Below are positions 1 to 5,567 of a stretch of 5,567 nucleotides of DNA, piece by piece. Under the pieces are notes generated by a model. It worked only from the letters and a program-made list of their open reading frames with translations, was not told the DNA's origin and searched no databases. Source of the DNA: Kiloniellaceae bacterium. Lineage in GTDB: Bacteria; Pseudomonadota; Alphaproteobacteria; Kiloniellales; Kiloniellaceae. Each line of letters begins with the position of its first letter. The first letter of the stretch is position 1. The DNA lies in the NCBI GenBank assembly GCA_021776145.1, contig JAJFGM010000809.1:1-5567 (forward strand). The letters run 5' to 3'. The translations under genes were made by a program, and so were the position numbers.

Positions 1-1
1 T

Positions 2-391
2 ACGACACGCTTCCGGCTAAACGGCAGGGAGGCATCGATTTTCCCGGGACCGATGACGGTCACAGGGGAAACAGTTCTTTCCGACCTGCGGTTCCATTGT
101 TTCTTCGCGCGGAGCGGTGGACAGGCGCACTACCTTGTCAGGGGCAAGGAAGATCCGTTCCTCGCCTCCGTCATCGGTCTTTTGCCGGAGGAGCAGACAT
201 CTTTGGAGCCGCCCCATGTGACTGCCATGCGCGAAGGCAGGTTGTTCGATTGCGCGGCGCACGTGCTCTATGATGGCAGGCTTTTGAAGATGTTCTTTGC
301 GGTGCACACGAACGGACGCGTCGAAACGCGGAGCGAAAGCGTGCTTGCAACTGGCCTGTATGGGTTGACGGCCATTCCGCTCAGCATTTAG
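2..391 (+). CDS. C-terminal part of an unrecognised protein (5'-truncated by the window edge)
   Basis: The frame is open from the first bases of the window to a TAG stop at 389-391, giving 129 residues of the C-terminal end. I treat it as coding because the frame has ordinary codon use and a balanced globular composition, with segments such as FRLNGREASIFPGP, HYLVRGKEDPFLASVIG and LYDGRLLKMFFAVH. The opposite-strand reading of the same bases is Arg/His-rich and low quality. The ATG at 53 is in frame, but the frame is open before it, so the true start is probably outside the window. I see no signal peptide, strong membrane segment or known catalytic motif, and I do not recognise the family. 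The gene converges on the IcmJ/DotN-like gene and their ends overlap by 4 bp. That neighbour raises the possibility of a secretion-related role, but this is inference from position only. Confidence 0.6.
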   Translation, partial: TTRFRLNGREASIFPGPMTVTGETVLSDLRFHCFFARSGGQAHYLVRGKEDPFLASVIGLLPEEQTSLEPPHVTAMREGRLFDCAAHVLYDGRLLKMFFAVHTNGRVETRSESVLATGLYGLTAIPLSI

Positions 392-1608
392 GCCGCAATA
401 TCGAAGGGGCCGAAAATCCCCTCTATTCGATCCCGGAACGTGCCCATGTCCATCTGCAGCGGGGCCAGTCCGCCGAAGGGGCCGTCCTTGCTTCGCCAAT
501 AGGCGAGAATTTGCGGGAACTGGTTGAACTCGAGATCCGCCTCCGAGATGATCCGGCGGTCGAGCGGGAGGAGCCGGATTTCGCGCGCGCGATTCGTAAT
601 CGCATCGTACTCCGCGCGGTTGCCGGCTTCCGCCAGCTCATTCGCGAGGACAAAGGGATCGTCCGTCCCGAACAGCGACCGCGCCTTTGCACGCCGTTCC
701 ATCAGTTTGTCGAGCGAGGCGCCGGCAAGCTCTGCCTGCTTTCCTTGGGATATCCGGCAGACGTAGATGATGCGCGCGAAAACATGGAGCTCCGCCTGCC
801 CCATCTCGGGCAAGTGAATCAAAACACCGGAGCGCATGGCGGGGACAGTGTCGAGCGCCATGACTTGCGCGCACATGATGCAGGCCGCATGCGCTTCGGA
901 ATTTGTGACAGCGTCGTAGGGACCGGCAGTCTGCTGGTACTTCTGGCTCCTAAACCCGCAGTAGTGGCATATGTGATTTGCGCGGCCGATTACGGCCTCA
1001 CGCTTATTGGTCTGCCCGGATCCCGGCCAGATGGCCGTGATGGGGCGTGGCATTGGCTGCGTGGGAAAAGACAGGCCGATGACCGGGTCGACGAAATTCG
1101 TGTGACCATTGAGTCGGATATTCCGGGCAGAGAGCGGGTTCTTGTCGGGATGCGGCGGCGGAGCGGGCGTCGTTTCCTTGGGGTTGGGTTTTTGTGCCGC
1201 AGGCGCCGGTGCAGGTGCCGCCGACGCCGCTTTTGGAGATGGGGTCTGGTTAGGCTCAGCTGGTGCGCTGCCCACCAGTTCGCCATGCGGGTTCTCTTCG
1301 ATTAGCTTGGCCATCTGCTGGAAAACAGTGGCATTCTCCTGCATCTGCTCCTTGAGCAGCTTGTTTTGGTCACCGAGCGTCTCAAAGAAGTCTGCCGCGT
1401 CGGCCAAAAGTTTGACAGTAAGTTCGGCCAGCGTCTTTTCGTCGAGATTGCCACCAGGATCGGCTGCGAACATCGTGCCGATTTGGCGGTAGACATTCGC
1501 ATTTTCCAGCATCTGCTCTTTCAGAGGCTCGTTTTGTTCAGCAAGCGAATCAAAGAACCCTGCCGCATCCTGCAGAAGCTTCGATGCTAGTTCGGAGTAC
1601 CTCGCCAT
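388..1608 (-). CDS. icmJ-like: IcmJ/DotN-like type IVB secretion protein with a duplicated N-terminal helical module
   Basis: The protein has 406 residues. The C-terminal part (about 163-406) resembles IcmJ (DotN) of the Dot/Icm type IVB system, a cytoplasmic protein that binds the tail of the coupling ATPase DotL and helps assemble the effector-receiving complex. Visible signatures are the CxxC in HICHYCGF (C214, C217), a second CxxC (C243, C246), the LIHLPEMGQAEL segment (263-274), DPFVLANEL (317-325) and IRLLPLDRR (344-352). The four cysteines are the expected zinc ligands. Legionella IcmJ is about 208 residues (from memory), so this protein is almost twice as long. Residues 6-55 and 62-111 are two diverged copies of one helical module, and residues 114-158 form a Pro/Ala/Lys linker. 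I chose ATG 1608 because GAGGGG lies 6 nt upstream. A TTG at 1662 would add 18 residues but falls inside the proposed promoter. No other Dot/Icm gene is recognised in the window. The family call is strong; activity in a complete system is inferred. Confidence 0.82.
   Translation of the reverse strand: MARYSELASKLLQDAAGFFDSLAEQNEPLKEQMLENANVYRQIGTMFAADPGGNLDEKTLAELTVKLLADAADFFETLGDQNKLLKEQMQENATVFQQMAKLIEENPHGELVGSAPAEPNQTPSPKAASAAPAPAPAAQKPNPKETTPAPPPHPDKNPLSARNIRLNGHTNFVDPVIGLSFPTQPMPRPITAIWPGSGQTNKREAVIGRANHICHYCGFRSQKYQQTAGPYDAVTNSEAHAACIMCAQVMALDTVPAMRSGVLIHLPEMGQAELHVFARIIYVCRISQGKQAELAGASLDKLMERRAKARSLFGTDDPFVLANELAEAGNRAEYDAITNRAREIRLLPLDRRIISEADLEFNQFPQILAYWRSKDGPFGGLAPLQMDMGTFRDRIEGIFGPFDIAA
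1276..1593 (-). repeat. Two tandem coding repeats, period 168 bp (56 residues), in the icmJ-like gene
   Basis: Copy 1 covers 1444-1593 (residues 6-55) and copy 2 covers 1276-1425 (residues 62-111). Both follow the pattern EL-x-x-KLL-x-DAA-x-FF-x-x-L-x-x-QN-x-x-LKEQM-x-ENA-x-V, ending in P-x-G-x-L. By eye about half of the 50 positions are identical and most of the rest are conservative. The module is predicted to be helical and rich in Glu, Gln, Leu and Met. The copies have drifted at the DNA level, so the duplication is old or selected at protein level. I do not recognise the module from a named family. Confidence 0.85.
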
Positions 1609-1614
1609 ACAACG

Positions 1615-1620
1615 CCCCTC
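1615..1620 (-). promoter_or_regulatory. Shine-Dalgarno sequence fixing the icmJ-like start
   Basis: On the minus strand GAGGGG is followed by 6 nt and then ATG at 1608. This is close to ideal spacing, and it favours this start over the upstream in-frame TTG at 1662. Confidence 0.6.
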
Positions 1621-1633
1621 ATGATCTTGAAGA

Positions 1634-1662
1634 ACTAAAACGCATGAGAGGTTCTTTGCCAA
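1634..1662 (-). promoter_or_regulatory. Candidate sigma70-like promoter of the icmJ-like gene
   Basis: On the minus strand TTGGCA (1657-1662, five of six matches to TTGACA) is followed after 17 nt by TTTAGT (1634-1639, four of six matches to TATAAT). Transcription would begin near 1627, leaving a leader of about 19 nt that still contains the Shine-Dalgarno sequence. The call rests on pattern and position only. Confidence 0.4.
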
Positions 1663-1917
1663 GGGTCGCTCAACTTACCGCTTGAGCCTTTCGGCGAAGC
1701 CTGTCGTTCCCAGAAATCTCATCCGAGCGCGGTTCGGTCCAGTTTGTGCCCTGAGTCTAGTTGGTATGGGGCATGCCCGTAGCAAGAATCAAGGATGACG
1801 TCAGATCCTGCCGCCATGCCGGGGTCATTCCTGCAACTCGCTATCGGATCGGCGCGAAGGAAGACAGCGAACCCGTCCCGCGGTGTCGTACACCCTGGCC
1901 AACAGAGGGTTGAGTTT
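1663..1917. other. Intergenic stretch without a recognisable gene
   Basis: About 255 bp lie between the icmJ-like gene and the transposase remnant. The short open frames on both strands have poor composition and no recognisable motif. A perfect 10-bp palindrome, gggcatgccc, occurs at 1769-1778. The stretch directly follows the 3' end of the transposase remnant, so part of it could be leftover insertion-sequence end, but I cannot identify a terminal inverted repeat. Confidence 0.4.
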
Positions 1918-2144
1918 TCAGGCGGCCAGCCGCTCGTAACGGTGATGCAGGCCGCCAACCTGTCGGAAGGCAACAATCTTTCCCGTTTCAGTCAACTGGA
2001 TCGGCCGGCCGAAGGGCGTGTCCTTTTCCAAAAAAAGTGCGGGCGGCAGCCGTGGTAGTAGTCGACATACGACGCCAATAACCGCTTCAGGTGCCTTTCG
2101 TTGAGGACGATGACATGATCAAGGCACTCTCTCCTAATCGATCC
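1918..2144 (-). pseudogene. 3' remnant of a DDE/integrase-core transposase (IS3/IS481-type), frameshifted
   Basis: Reading the minus strand from 2144 gives GSIRRECLDHVIVLNERHLK and then a DYYHGCR segment, which is the familiar C-terminal end of rve-type integrase-core transposases. After the run of seven A (plus strand, 2030-2036) the frame must shift by one base. The expected tail then resumes as EKDTPFGRP, GKIVAFRQVGGLHHRYERLAA and a TGA stop at 1918-1920. Upstream of 2144 the similarity stops abruptly, so the DNA-binding part, the two catalytic Asp residues and probably the catalytic Glu are gone. The remnant is therefore doubly inactivated: truncated at the 5' side and frameshifted. The exact IS family is uncertain. 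The single-base change in a homopolymer could also be a sequencing error, but the truncation is not affected by that. Confidence 0.82.
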
Positions 2145-2190
2145 ACGGGGAATGGGGTCGCGTCTTGCCTTTTGACCCTTCTCGACAGTC

Positions 2191-3714
2191 TCATCCCCGC
2201 CCCGGCCCAAACCTCCTGTAACTCAGCGCCTCGGCGATGTGCAGGCGGCGCACCTCTGCGCTCGCCTCAAGATCGGCCAGAGTGCGCGCCACCTTGAGCA
2301 CGCGATGGTAGCCGCGCGCCGAGAGCCGCAGTTTCTCGGCCGCCTCGGTCAGCAGCGCCCGGCCTTGTGGGTCCGGCGCGGCGATCTCTTCCAGCAGGCG
2401 GCCGTCGGCCTCGGCGTTCGAGCGCGGCCGGGTTTCGGCATCAAGATCGGCGAAGCGCACTTGCTGGCGCGCGCGGGCCGTGGCGACGCGTTCGGCAATG
2501 GCCGCTGAGCCCTCGGCTGGCGGCGGCAGCGACAGGTCGCTGGCGGCGACCGCCGGCACCTCGATCTGCAGGTCGATGCGGTCGTAGAGCGGCCCGGAGA
2601 TTTTCGCCTGATAGTCCTGGGCGCAGCGCGGCACGCGGCTGCAAGCTCGCGCCGGGTCGTCGAGATAGCCGCAGCGGCAGGGGTTCATGGCACCTATCAA
2701 TTGGAAGCGCGCCGGATAGGTGACGTGGGCATTGGCCCGGGCGATCGACACGCGGCCGCTTTCCAGGGGCTGACGCAGGGCTTCCAGGGCGGCGCGGTTG
2801 AATTCCGGCAGCTCGTCGAGAAAAAGCACGCCGAGGTGGGCCAGTGACACTTCGCCGGGCCGCGCCTTCTGGCCGCCACCGGTCAGTGCCACCAGCGAGG
2901 CGGAATGGTGCGGGTCGCGGAAGGGGCGCTGTTGCAGCAGGCGGCCGCCTTGCAGGGCACCCGCGACGGAGTGGATCATCGAGACTTCCAGCGCCTCGGC
3001 CGGCTCGAGCGGCGGCAGGATGCCGGGCAGGCGTTGCGCCAGCATCGACTTGCCGGCACCGGGCGGACCGATGAACAGCAGGTTGTGGCCGCCGGCGGCC
3101 GCCACTTCCAAGGCCCGTTTGGCGCTTTCCTGGCCCTTTATGTCGGCGAGGTCCGGGCCCGACGCGGGTGTTTCCTGCAGGCTCGGTTTTGGCGGGCTGA
3201 GTACCTGGGTACCCTTGAAGTGGTTGACCAGGGCCAGCAGCGAGGCCGGCGCCAACACCTCGAGGCCGGCGGCCCAGGCCGCCTCGCCGCCCTGCGCGCC
3301 GGGGCAAATGAGGCCGCGCCCCCTGGCCAGAGCGTGGATGGCGGCCGGCAGCACGCCGGCGACCGGCGTCAGGCCGCTGTCCAACGCCAGTTCGCCAAGC
3401 GCCGTGTACTCGGCCAGCTCCTCGGCCGGCAAGACCTGCATGGCGGCGAGCAGGCCAAGCGCGATGGGCAGGTCGAAATGACTGCCTTCCTTCAAGAGGT
3501 CGGCGGGCGCCAGGTTGACGGTGATGCGCTTAGGCGGCAGGCCGAGACCCAGGGTCTCGAGCGCCGCGCGCACCCGCTCGCGGCTTTCGGCGACGGCCTT
3601 GTCCGGCAGGCCGACAATGGAAAAGGCCGGCAGGCCGGCCCCCATCTGCACCTGCACGTCGACGTCGACCACCTCGACGCCCTGAAAGGCCACCGTCGCG
3701 ATACGCGCCACCAT
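2191..3714 (-). CDS. comM: ComM/YifB family Mg-chelatase-like AAA+ ATPase (DNA branch-migration helicase)
   Basis: This is a complete 507-residue protein of the usual family length. The N-terminal ChlI/Lon-like domain (about 1-165) shows GLPAFSIVGLPDKAVAESRE and ITVNLAPADLLKEGSHFDLP. The AAA+ Mg-chelatase domain follows, with Walker A GPPGAGKS (216-223), the DPHHSAS motif (267-273), Walker B VLFLDELPEF (296-305) and GPLYDRIDL (374-382). Four cysteines (C346, C348, C358, C364) match the cysteine-rich insert usual in the family. The C-terminal domain ends in LSARGYHRVLKVARTLADL (464-482). Known ComM is a hexameric helicase that promotes branch migration when incoming DNA recombines during natural transformation; it does not make chlorophyll. 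The ATG at 3714 matches the usual family start, and an in-frame TGA eight codons upstream leaves little choice. The Shine-Dalgarno is weak: AGGAG lies 14 nt away. The gene stands alone and is visibly GC-richer than its flanks. Confidence 0.97.
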   Translation of the reverse strand: MVARIATVAFQGVEVVDVDVQVQMGAGLPAFSIVGLPDKAVAESRERVRAALETLGLGLPPKRITVNLAPADLLKEGSHFDLPIALGLLAAMQVLPAEELAEYTALGELALDSGLTPVAGVLPAAIHALARGRGLICPGAQGGEAAWAAGLEVLAPASLLALVNHFKGTQVLSPPKPSLQETPASGPDLADIKGQESAKRALEVAAAGGHNLLFIGPPGAGKSMLAQRLPGILPPLEPAEALEVSMIHSVAGALQGGRLLQQRPFRDPHHSASLVALTGGGQKARPGEVSLAHLGVLFLDELPEFNRAALEALRQPLESGRVSIARANAHVTYPARFQLIGAMNPCRCGYLDDPARACSRVPRCAQDYQAKISGPLYDRIDLQIEVPAVAASDLSLPPPAEGSAAIAERVATARARQQVRFADLDAETRPRSNAEADGRLLEEIAAPDPQGRALLTEAAEKLRLSARGYHRVLKVARTLADLEASAEVRRLHIAEALSYRRFGPGRG

Positions 3715-3899
3715 GGGTCCCGAATAAGCTCCTGCTCAGCAACCGCTTTTGGCAAATCAACGCGCCGGCACAAGTCGGTTGCGCCGGCACCCGTTGCACA
3801 AGTTATAGGCGGTGCGCGCCCTTGACCAGCGTCCCCGGCACCGCACTTCGCACTTTAGCTGGCGTGGGCAGACGCCATGTGCGGCGGATGACCGCCTTT

Positions 3900-3933
3900 T
3901 CGGCGCCATCATCAATTCGGCGCCATCATCAAC
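3900..3933. repeat. 17-bp tandem direct repeat (two units)
   Basis: Units tcggcgccatcatcaat (3900-3916) and tcggcgccatcatcaac (3917-3933) are identical except for the last base. Two units only, in non-coding DNA. Slippage or a footprint of an old mobile element are both possible; it could also be a paired binding site. Confidence 0.8.
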
Positions 3934-4138
3934 AAAGTGGCCCGACCAGGCTTCGCCGACGTTCCATACTGGTCGAAGATCGAGGCATGATTGCAAGAAT
4001 TGTCTTGCGCCGAGCCCAATTGCCTGTTCGATGGCGGCGGATCTCGGAACCTCGATGCAGCGAGCGCACCAAAGTCCCATGTATGGAGCCGCGACACGAC
4101 CTCGGAGTGCCGGAACCGCTATTATTCAACGGATTGTG

Positions 4139-4152
4139 CTGACATAGGTCAA
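4139..4152 (+). promoter_or_regulatory. Candidate FNR/FixK-type box upstream of the cation ATPase
   Basis: The sequence CTGAC-ATAG-GTCAA is a near-perfect inverted repeat and differs from TTGAC-N4-GTCAA at one base. This form is typical of alphaproteobacterial FixK/FNR sites. If it acts from the usual -41.5 position, transcription starts near 4187, and a weak -10-like TAGTTT sits at 4175-4180 as required. That would leave a 5' leader of about 180 nt before ATG 4365. The site points toward the ATPase and lies far from comM. It suggests induction at low oxygen, which is inference. Confidence 0.5.
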
Positions 4153-4364
4153 ATGACGCCAAGACATCACCGTGTAGTTTGGGCGCTTGGCAGGGCCGAC
4201 CTGAGTTTGTCGGTCATCTAGGGACTCCACTGCTGGTCGCTGTTGGAGATTTGGCGACTTTTCTCAACAAATACCCGGCGCGTGCTTTCTGCCGAATTTG
4301 CGAGCCGCCAGGGGACCGACCGGACGATCGCGCGTTTTTTCGGCAAACAGGGTTTGAACTGACC

Positions 4365-5567
4365 ATGCGCGGACAAGAGCATCGCGATGAGCGGCACGAA
4401 TTGGTTGGGGCGAGCAAGGATACCCCACCCGATCAACGAGCAGCCGGGCTGGCTCATCGGGCGTGGCCCGCGCCATGGCATGCACGGTCGGTCGAAGAGA
4501 CATTCGAAGAACTCAACACCGATGAGACGGGACTGAGCCCGGAGGAGGCACATAATCGACGGGAGGTTTGCGGTCCCAATCACCTCGAACCACCAAAACG
4601 GCCCGGCCCGATGCAGCGCTTTCTAGCGCAGTTCAACAACGTTCTGCTCTATGTCTTGCTGGGTGCGGCCATTGTCACGGCGTTTCTCGGCCATTGGGTC
4701 GATAGCGGTGTTATCGCCGGCGTTGTGCTCATCAACGCCATTATCGGATTTGTCCAAGAAGGCAAAGCCGAGAAGGCGCTGGAGGCCATCCAGGCCATGC
4801 TCTCGCCGCAGGCCGGTGTGCGGCGTGGCGGGCTCGCCCTTACGGTCATGGCGGAGACGCTGGTACCCGGCGATATCGTGCTGCTTCAGTCCGGCGACCG
4901 GGTCCCCGCCGACCTGCGCCTGTTTGAAACGAAGAGCCTGCAAATCCAGGAATCGGTCTTGACCGGCGAGTCCGAGGCCGTGGAGAAGTCACCGGAGCCG
5001 GTGGCCGGGAAAATCGAGCTGGGGGACCGCACCTGCTTGGCGTTTGCGGGAACCCTTGTGACCTACGGCACGGGAATTGGAGTCGTTGTCGAGACGGCCA
5101 ATCGTACCGAGATCGGCCGGATCAGCTCGATGCTGACCGAGGTGCCAACGCTTACGACACCGCTGCTGCGTCAGATAGCCGTGTTCAGCCGTTTTCTGAC
5201 ACTGGCGATCCTGGTCATCGCGGTCGCCACATTTGCGTTCGGTTTGTTGGTTCATGGCTATTCGCTCAACGACATGTTCATGGCGGCCGTTGGCCTCGCC
5301 GTAGCGGCAATTCCCGAAGGTCTGCCACCGGTCATGACGATCACCCTGGCGATCGGTGTGACCGTCATGGCGCGCCGCAATGTCATCGTTCGCAGGCTCC
5401 CGGCGATCGAGACATTGGGTTCTGTTACCGTCATATGTTCCGACAAGACCGGCACGCTGACGCGCAACGAACTGATGGTGCAGACCGTCCTTACGGCCGA
5501 GCATGTCTACAGCGTCACGGGCAGCGGATATGAGCCAGTCGGAGAATTTCGGATCGACGGCGAAGCG
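4365..5567 (+). CDS. P2-type (SERCA-like) cation-transporting P-type ATPase, N-terminal 401 residues
   Basis: The gene encodes an inner-membrane pump that would couple ATP hydrolysis to cation export. It runs off the right edge, and family members have about 900 residues. Visible parts in order: a cation-ATPase N-terminal domain from about residue 38 (WHARSVEETF); membrane helices near 90-108 and 112-131; the actuator domain with TGES (200-203); helices near 275-295 and 303-330; and the phosphorylation motif DKTGT with D360 as the phosphorylated Asp. Helix 4 contains VAAIPEGLP (313-321), identical to the Ca2+-ATPase motif, with E318 at the position of the SERCA ion ligand Glu309. There are no CPC or other heavy-metal signatures, so Ca2+ (or Mn2+/Na+) is more likely than Cu or Zn. 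The exact ion cannot be fixed because helices 5-6 are missing. ATG 4365 is the first in-frame ATG, but it has only a weak upstream purine stretch, so the start is less certain than the family call. Confidence 0.92.
   Translation, partial: MRGQEHRDERHELVGASKDTPPDQRAAGLAHRAWPAPWHARSVEETFEELNTDETGLSPEEAHNRREVCGPNHLEPPKRPGPMQRFLAQFNNVLLYVLLGAAIVTAFLGHWVDSGVIAGVVLINAIIGFVQEGKAEKALEAIQAMLSPQAGVRRGGLALTVMAETLVPGDIVLLQSGDRVPADLRLFETKSLQIQESVLTGESEAVEKSPEPVAGKIELGDRTCLAFAGTLVTYGTGIGVVVETANRTEIGRISSMLTEVPTLTTPLLRQIAVFSRFLTLAILVIAVATFAFGLLVHGYSLNDMFMAAVGLAVAAIPEGLPPVMTITLAIGVTVMARRNVIVRRLPAIETLGSVTVICSDKTGTLTRNELMVQTVLTAEHVYSVTGSGYEPVGEFRIDGEA

Larger units (their letters stand above)
3715..4364. other. 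650-bp intergenic region between divergent comM and ATPase genes
   Basis: I find no convincing gene here. Open frames of about 100 codons exist on both strands (for example plus 3822-4142 and minus 3757-4080), but they are rich in Arg, Ser, Cys and His and match nothing I know. A 17-bp tandem repeat lies at 3900-3933. On the minus strand TATAAC (3802-3807) could be a -10 element for comM, but no fitting -35 is seen. An FNR/FixK-like box lies at 4139-4152. From 4143 onward the ATPase frame stays open without a stop, so an earlier non-ATG start for the pump cannot be excluded. The composition suggests eroded or former mobile DNA, which is inference. Confidence 0.5.

Noticed and set aside
17..499. 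160-codon minus-strand open frame at the left edge
   Set aside because: It overlaps both the better-looking plus-strand frame and the end of the icmJ-like gene, and its composition (Arg/His/Pro-rich) is typical of a shadow frame.
511..1305. 264-codon plus-strand open frame opposite the icmJ-like gene
   Set aside because: The opposite strand has family signatures and repeat structure. This product ends in a low-complexity Arg/Cys run mirroring the Pro/Ala linker.
1609..1662. TTG start at 1662 adding 18 residues to the icmJ-like protein
   Set aside because: No Shine-Dalgarno at that position, and the TTG coincides with the -35-like element, while ATG 1608 has GAGGGG at good spacing.
3762..3790. 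Two copies of gcgccggcac (3762-3771 and 3781-3790)
   Set aside because: Short GC-rich words recur by chance in this composition. No array or structure is attached.
2905..3825. 306-codon plus-strand open frame opposite comM
   Set aside because: It is antisense to a clearly conserved gene, and the product is Arg/Gln/Gly-rich with no known motif. Long antisense frames are expected in GC-rich coding DNA.
3822..4142. 106-codon plus-strand frame in the comM/ATPase intergenic region
   Set aside because: Very Arg-rich, no motif, no ribosome site, and overlapped by equally long frames on both strands.
4222..4361. Short plus-strand frame ending in a plausible tail (TDRTIARFFGKQGLN, stop at 4359-4361)
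   Set aside because: The composition is reasonable, but it is only about 46 codons after a stop, has no good start or ribosome site, and no family is recognised.
4989..5504. 171-codon minus-strand open frame opposite the ATPase
   Set aside because: It is antisense to the conserved actuator/phosphorylation region, and its composition is dominated by Arg, Asp, Gln and His.

Overview
The window looks like GC-rich proteobacterial DNA, most likely alphaproteobacterial. The reasons are the wording of the ComM protein, a FixK/FNR-type box, and the high G/C content at third codon positions. It is a mosaic: one well-conserved housekeeping-type gene sits between accessory DNA on the left and the start of a cation pump on the right. 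Nothing in the sequence fixes genus or species.

Left part (1-1662): the 3' end of an unrecognised plus-strand gene converges on, and overlaps by 4 bp, a minus-strand gene of 406 codons. The C-terminal half of that protein matches IcmJ/DotN, the four-cysteine zinc protein of the type IVB (Dot/Icm, IncI-like) secretion coupling complex. Its N-terminal half is unusual for this family. It carries two tandem copies of a ~50-residue helical module, then a Pro/Ala-rich linker. A sigma70-like promoter and a good Shine-Dalgarno sequence support the ATG start at 1608.

Middle (1663-3714): about 255 bp without a recognisable gene, then the 3' remnant of a DDE/integrase-core transposase (1918-2144, minus). 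The remnant has lost most of its 5' part and carries a one-base frameshift in a homopolymer. Next comes a complete comM/yifB gene (2191-3714, minus), encoding the AAA+ Mg-chelatase-like helicase involved in natural transformation. The comM block is visibly richer in GC than its surroundings.

Right part (3715-5567): a 650-bp stretch without a convincing gene. It holds a 17-bp tandem repeat and, at 4139-4152, a good FNR/FixK-type palindrome. This is followed by the first 401 codons of a P2-type (SERCA-like) cation-transporting ATPase that runs off the right edge. The box placement suggests that the pump is induced under low oxygen.

The genes do not form one pathway or operon. The most distinctive item is the IcmJ/DotN protein with its duplicated N-terminal module.
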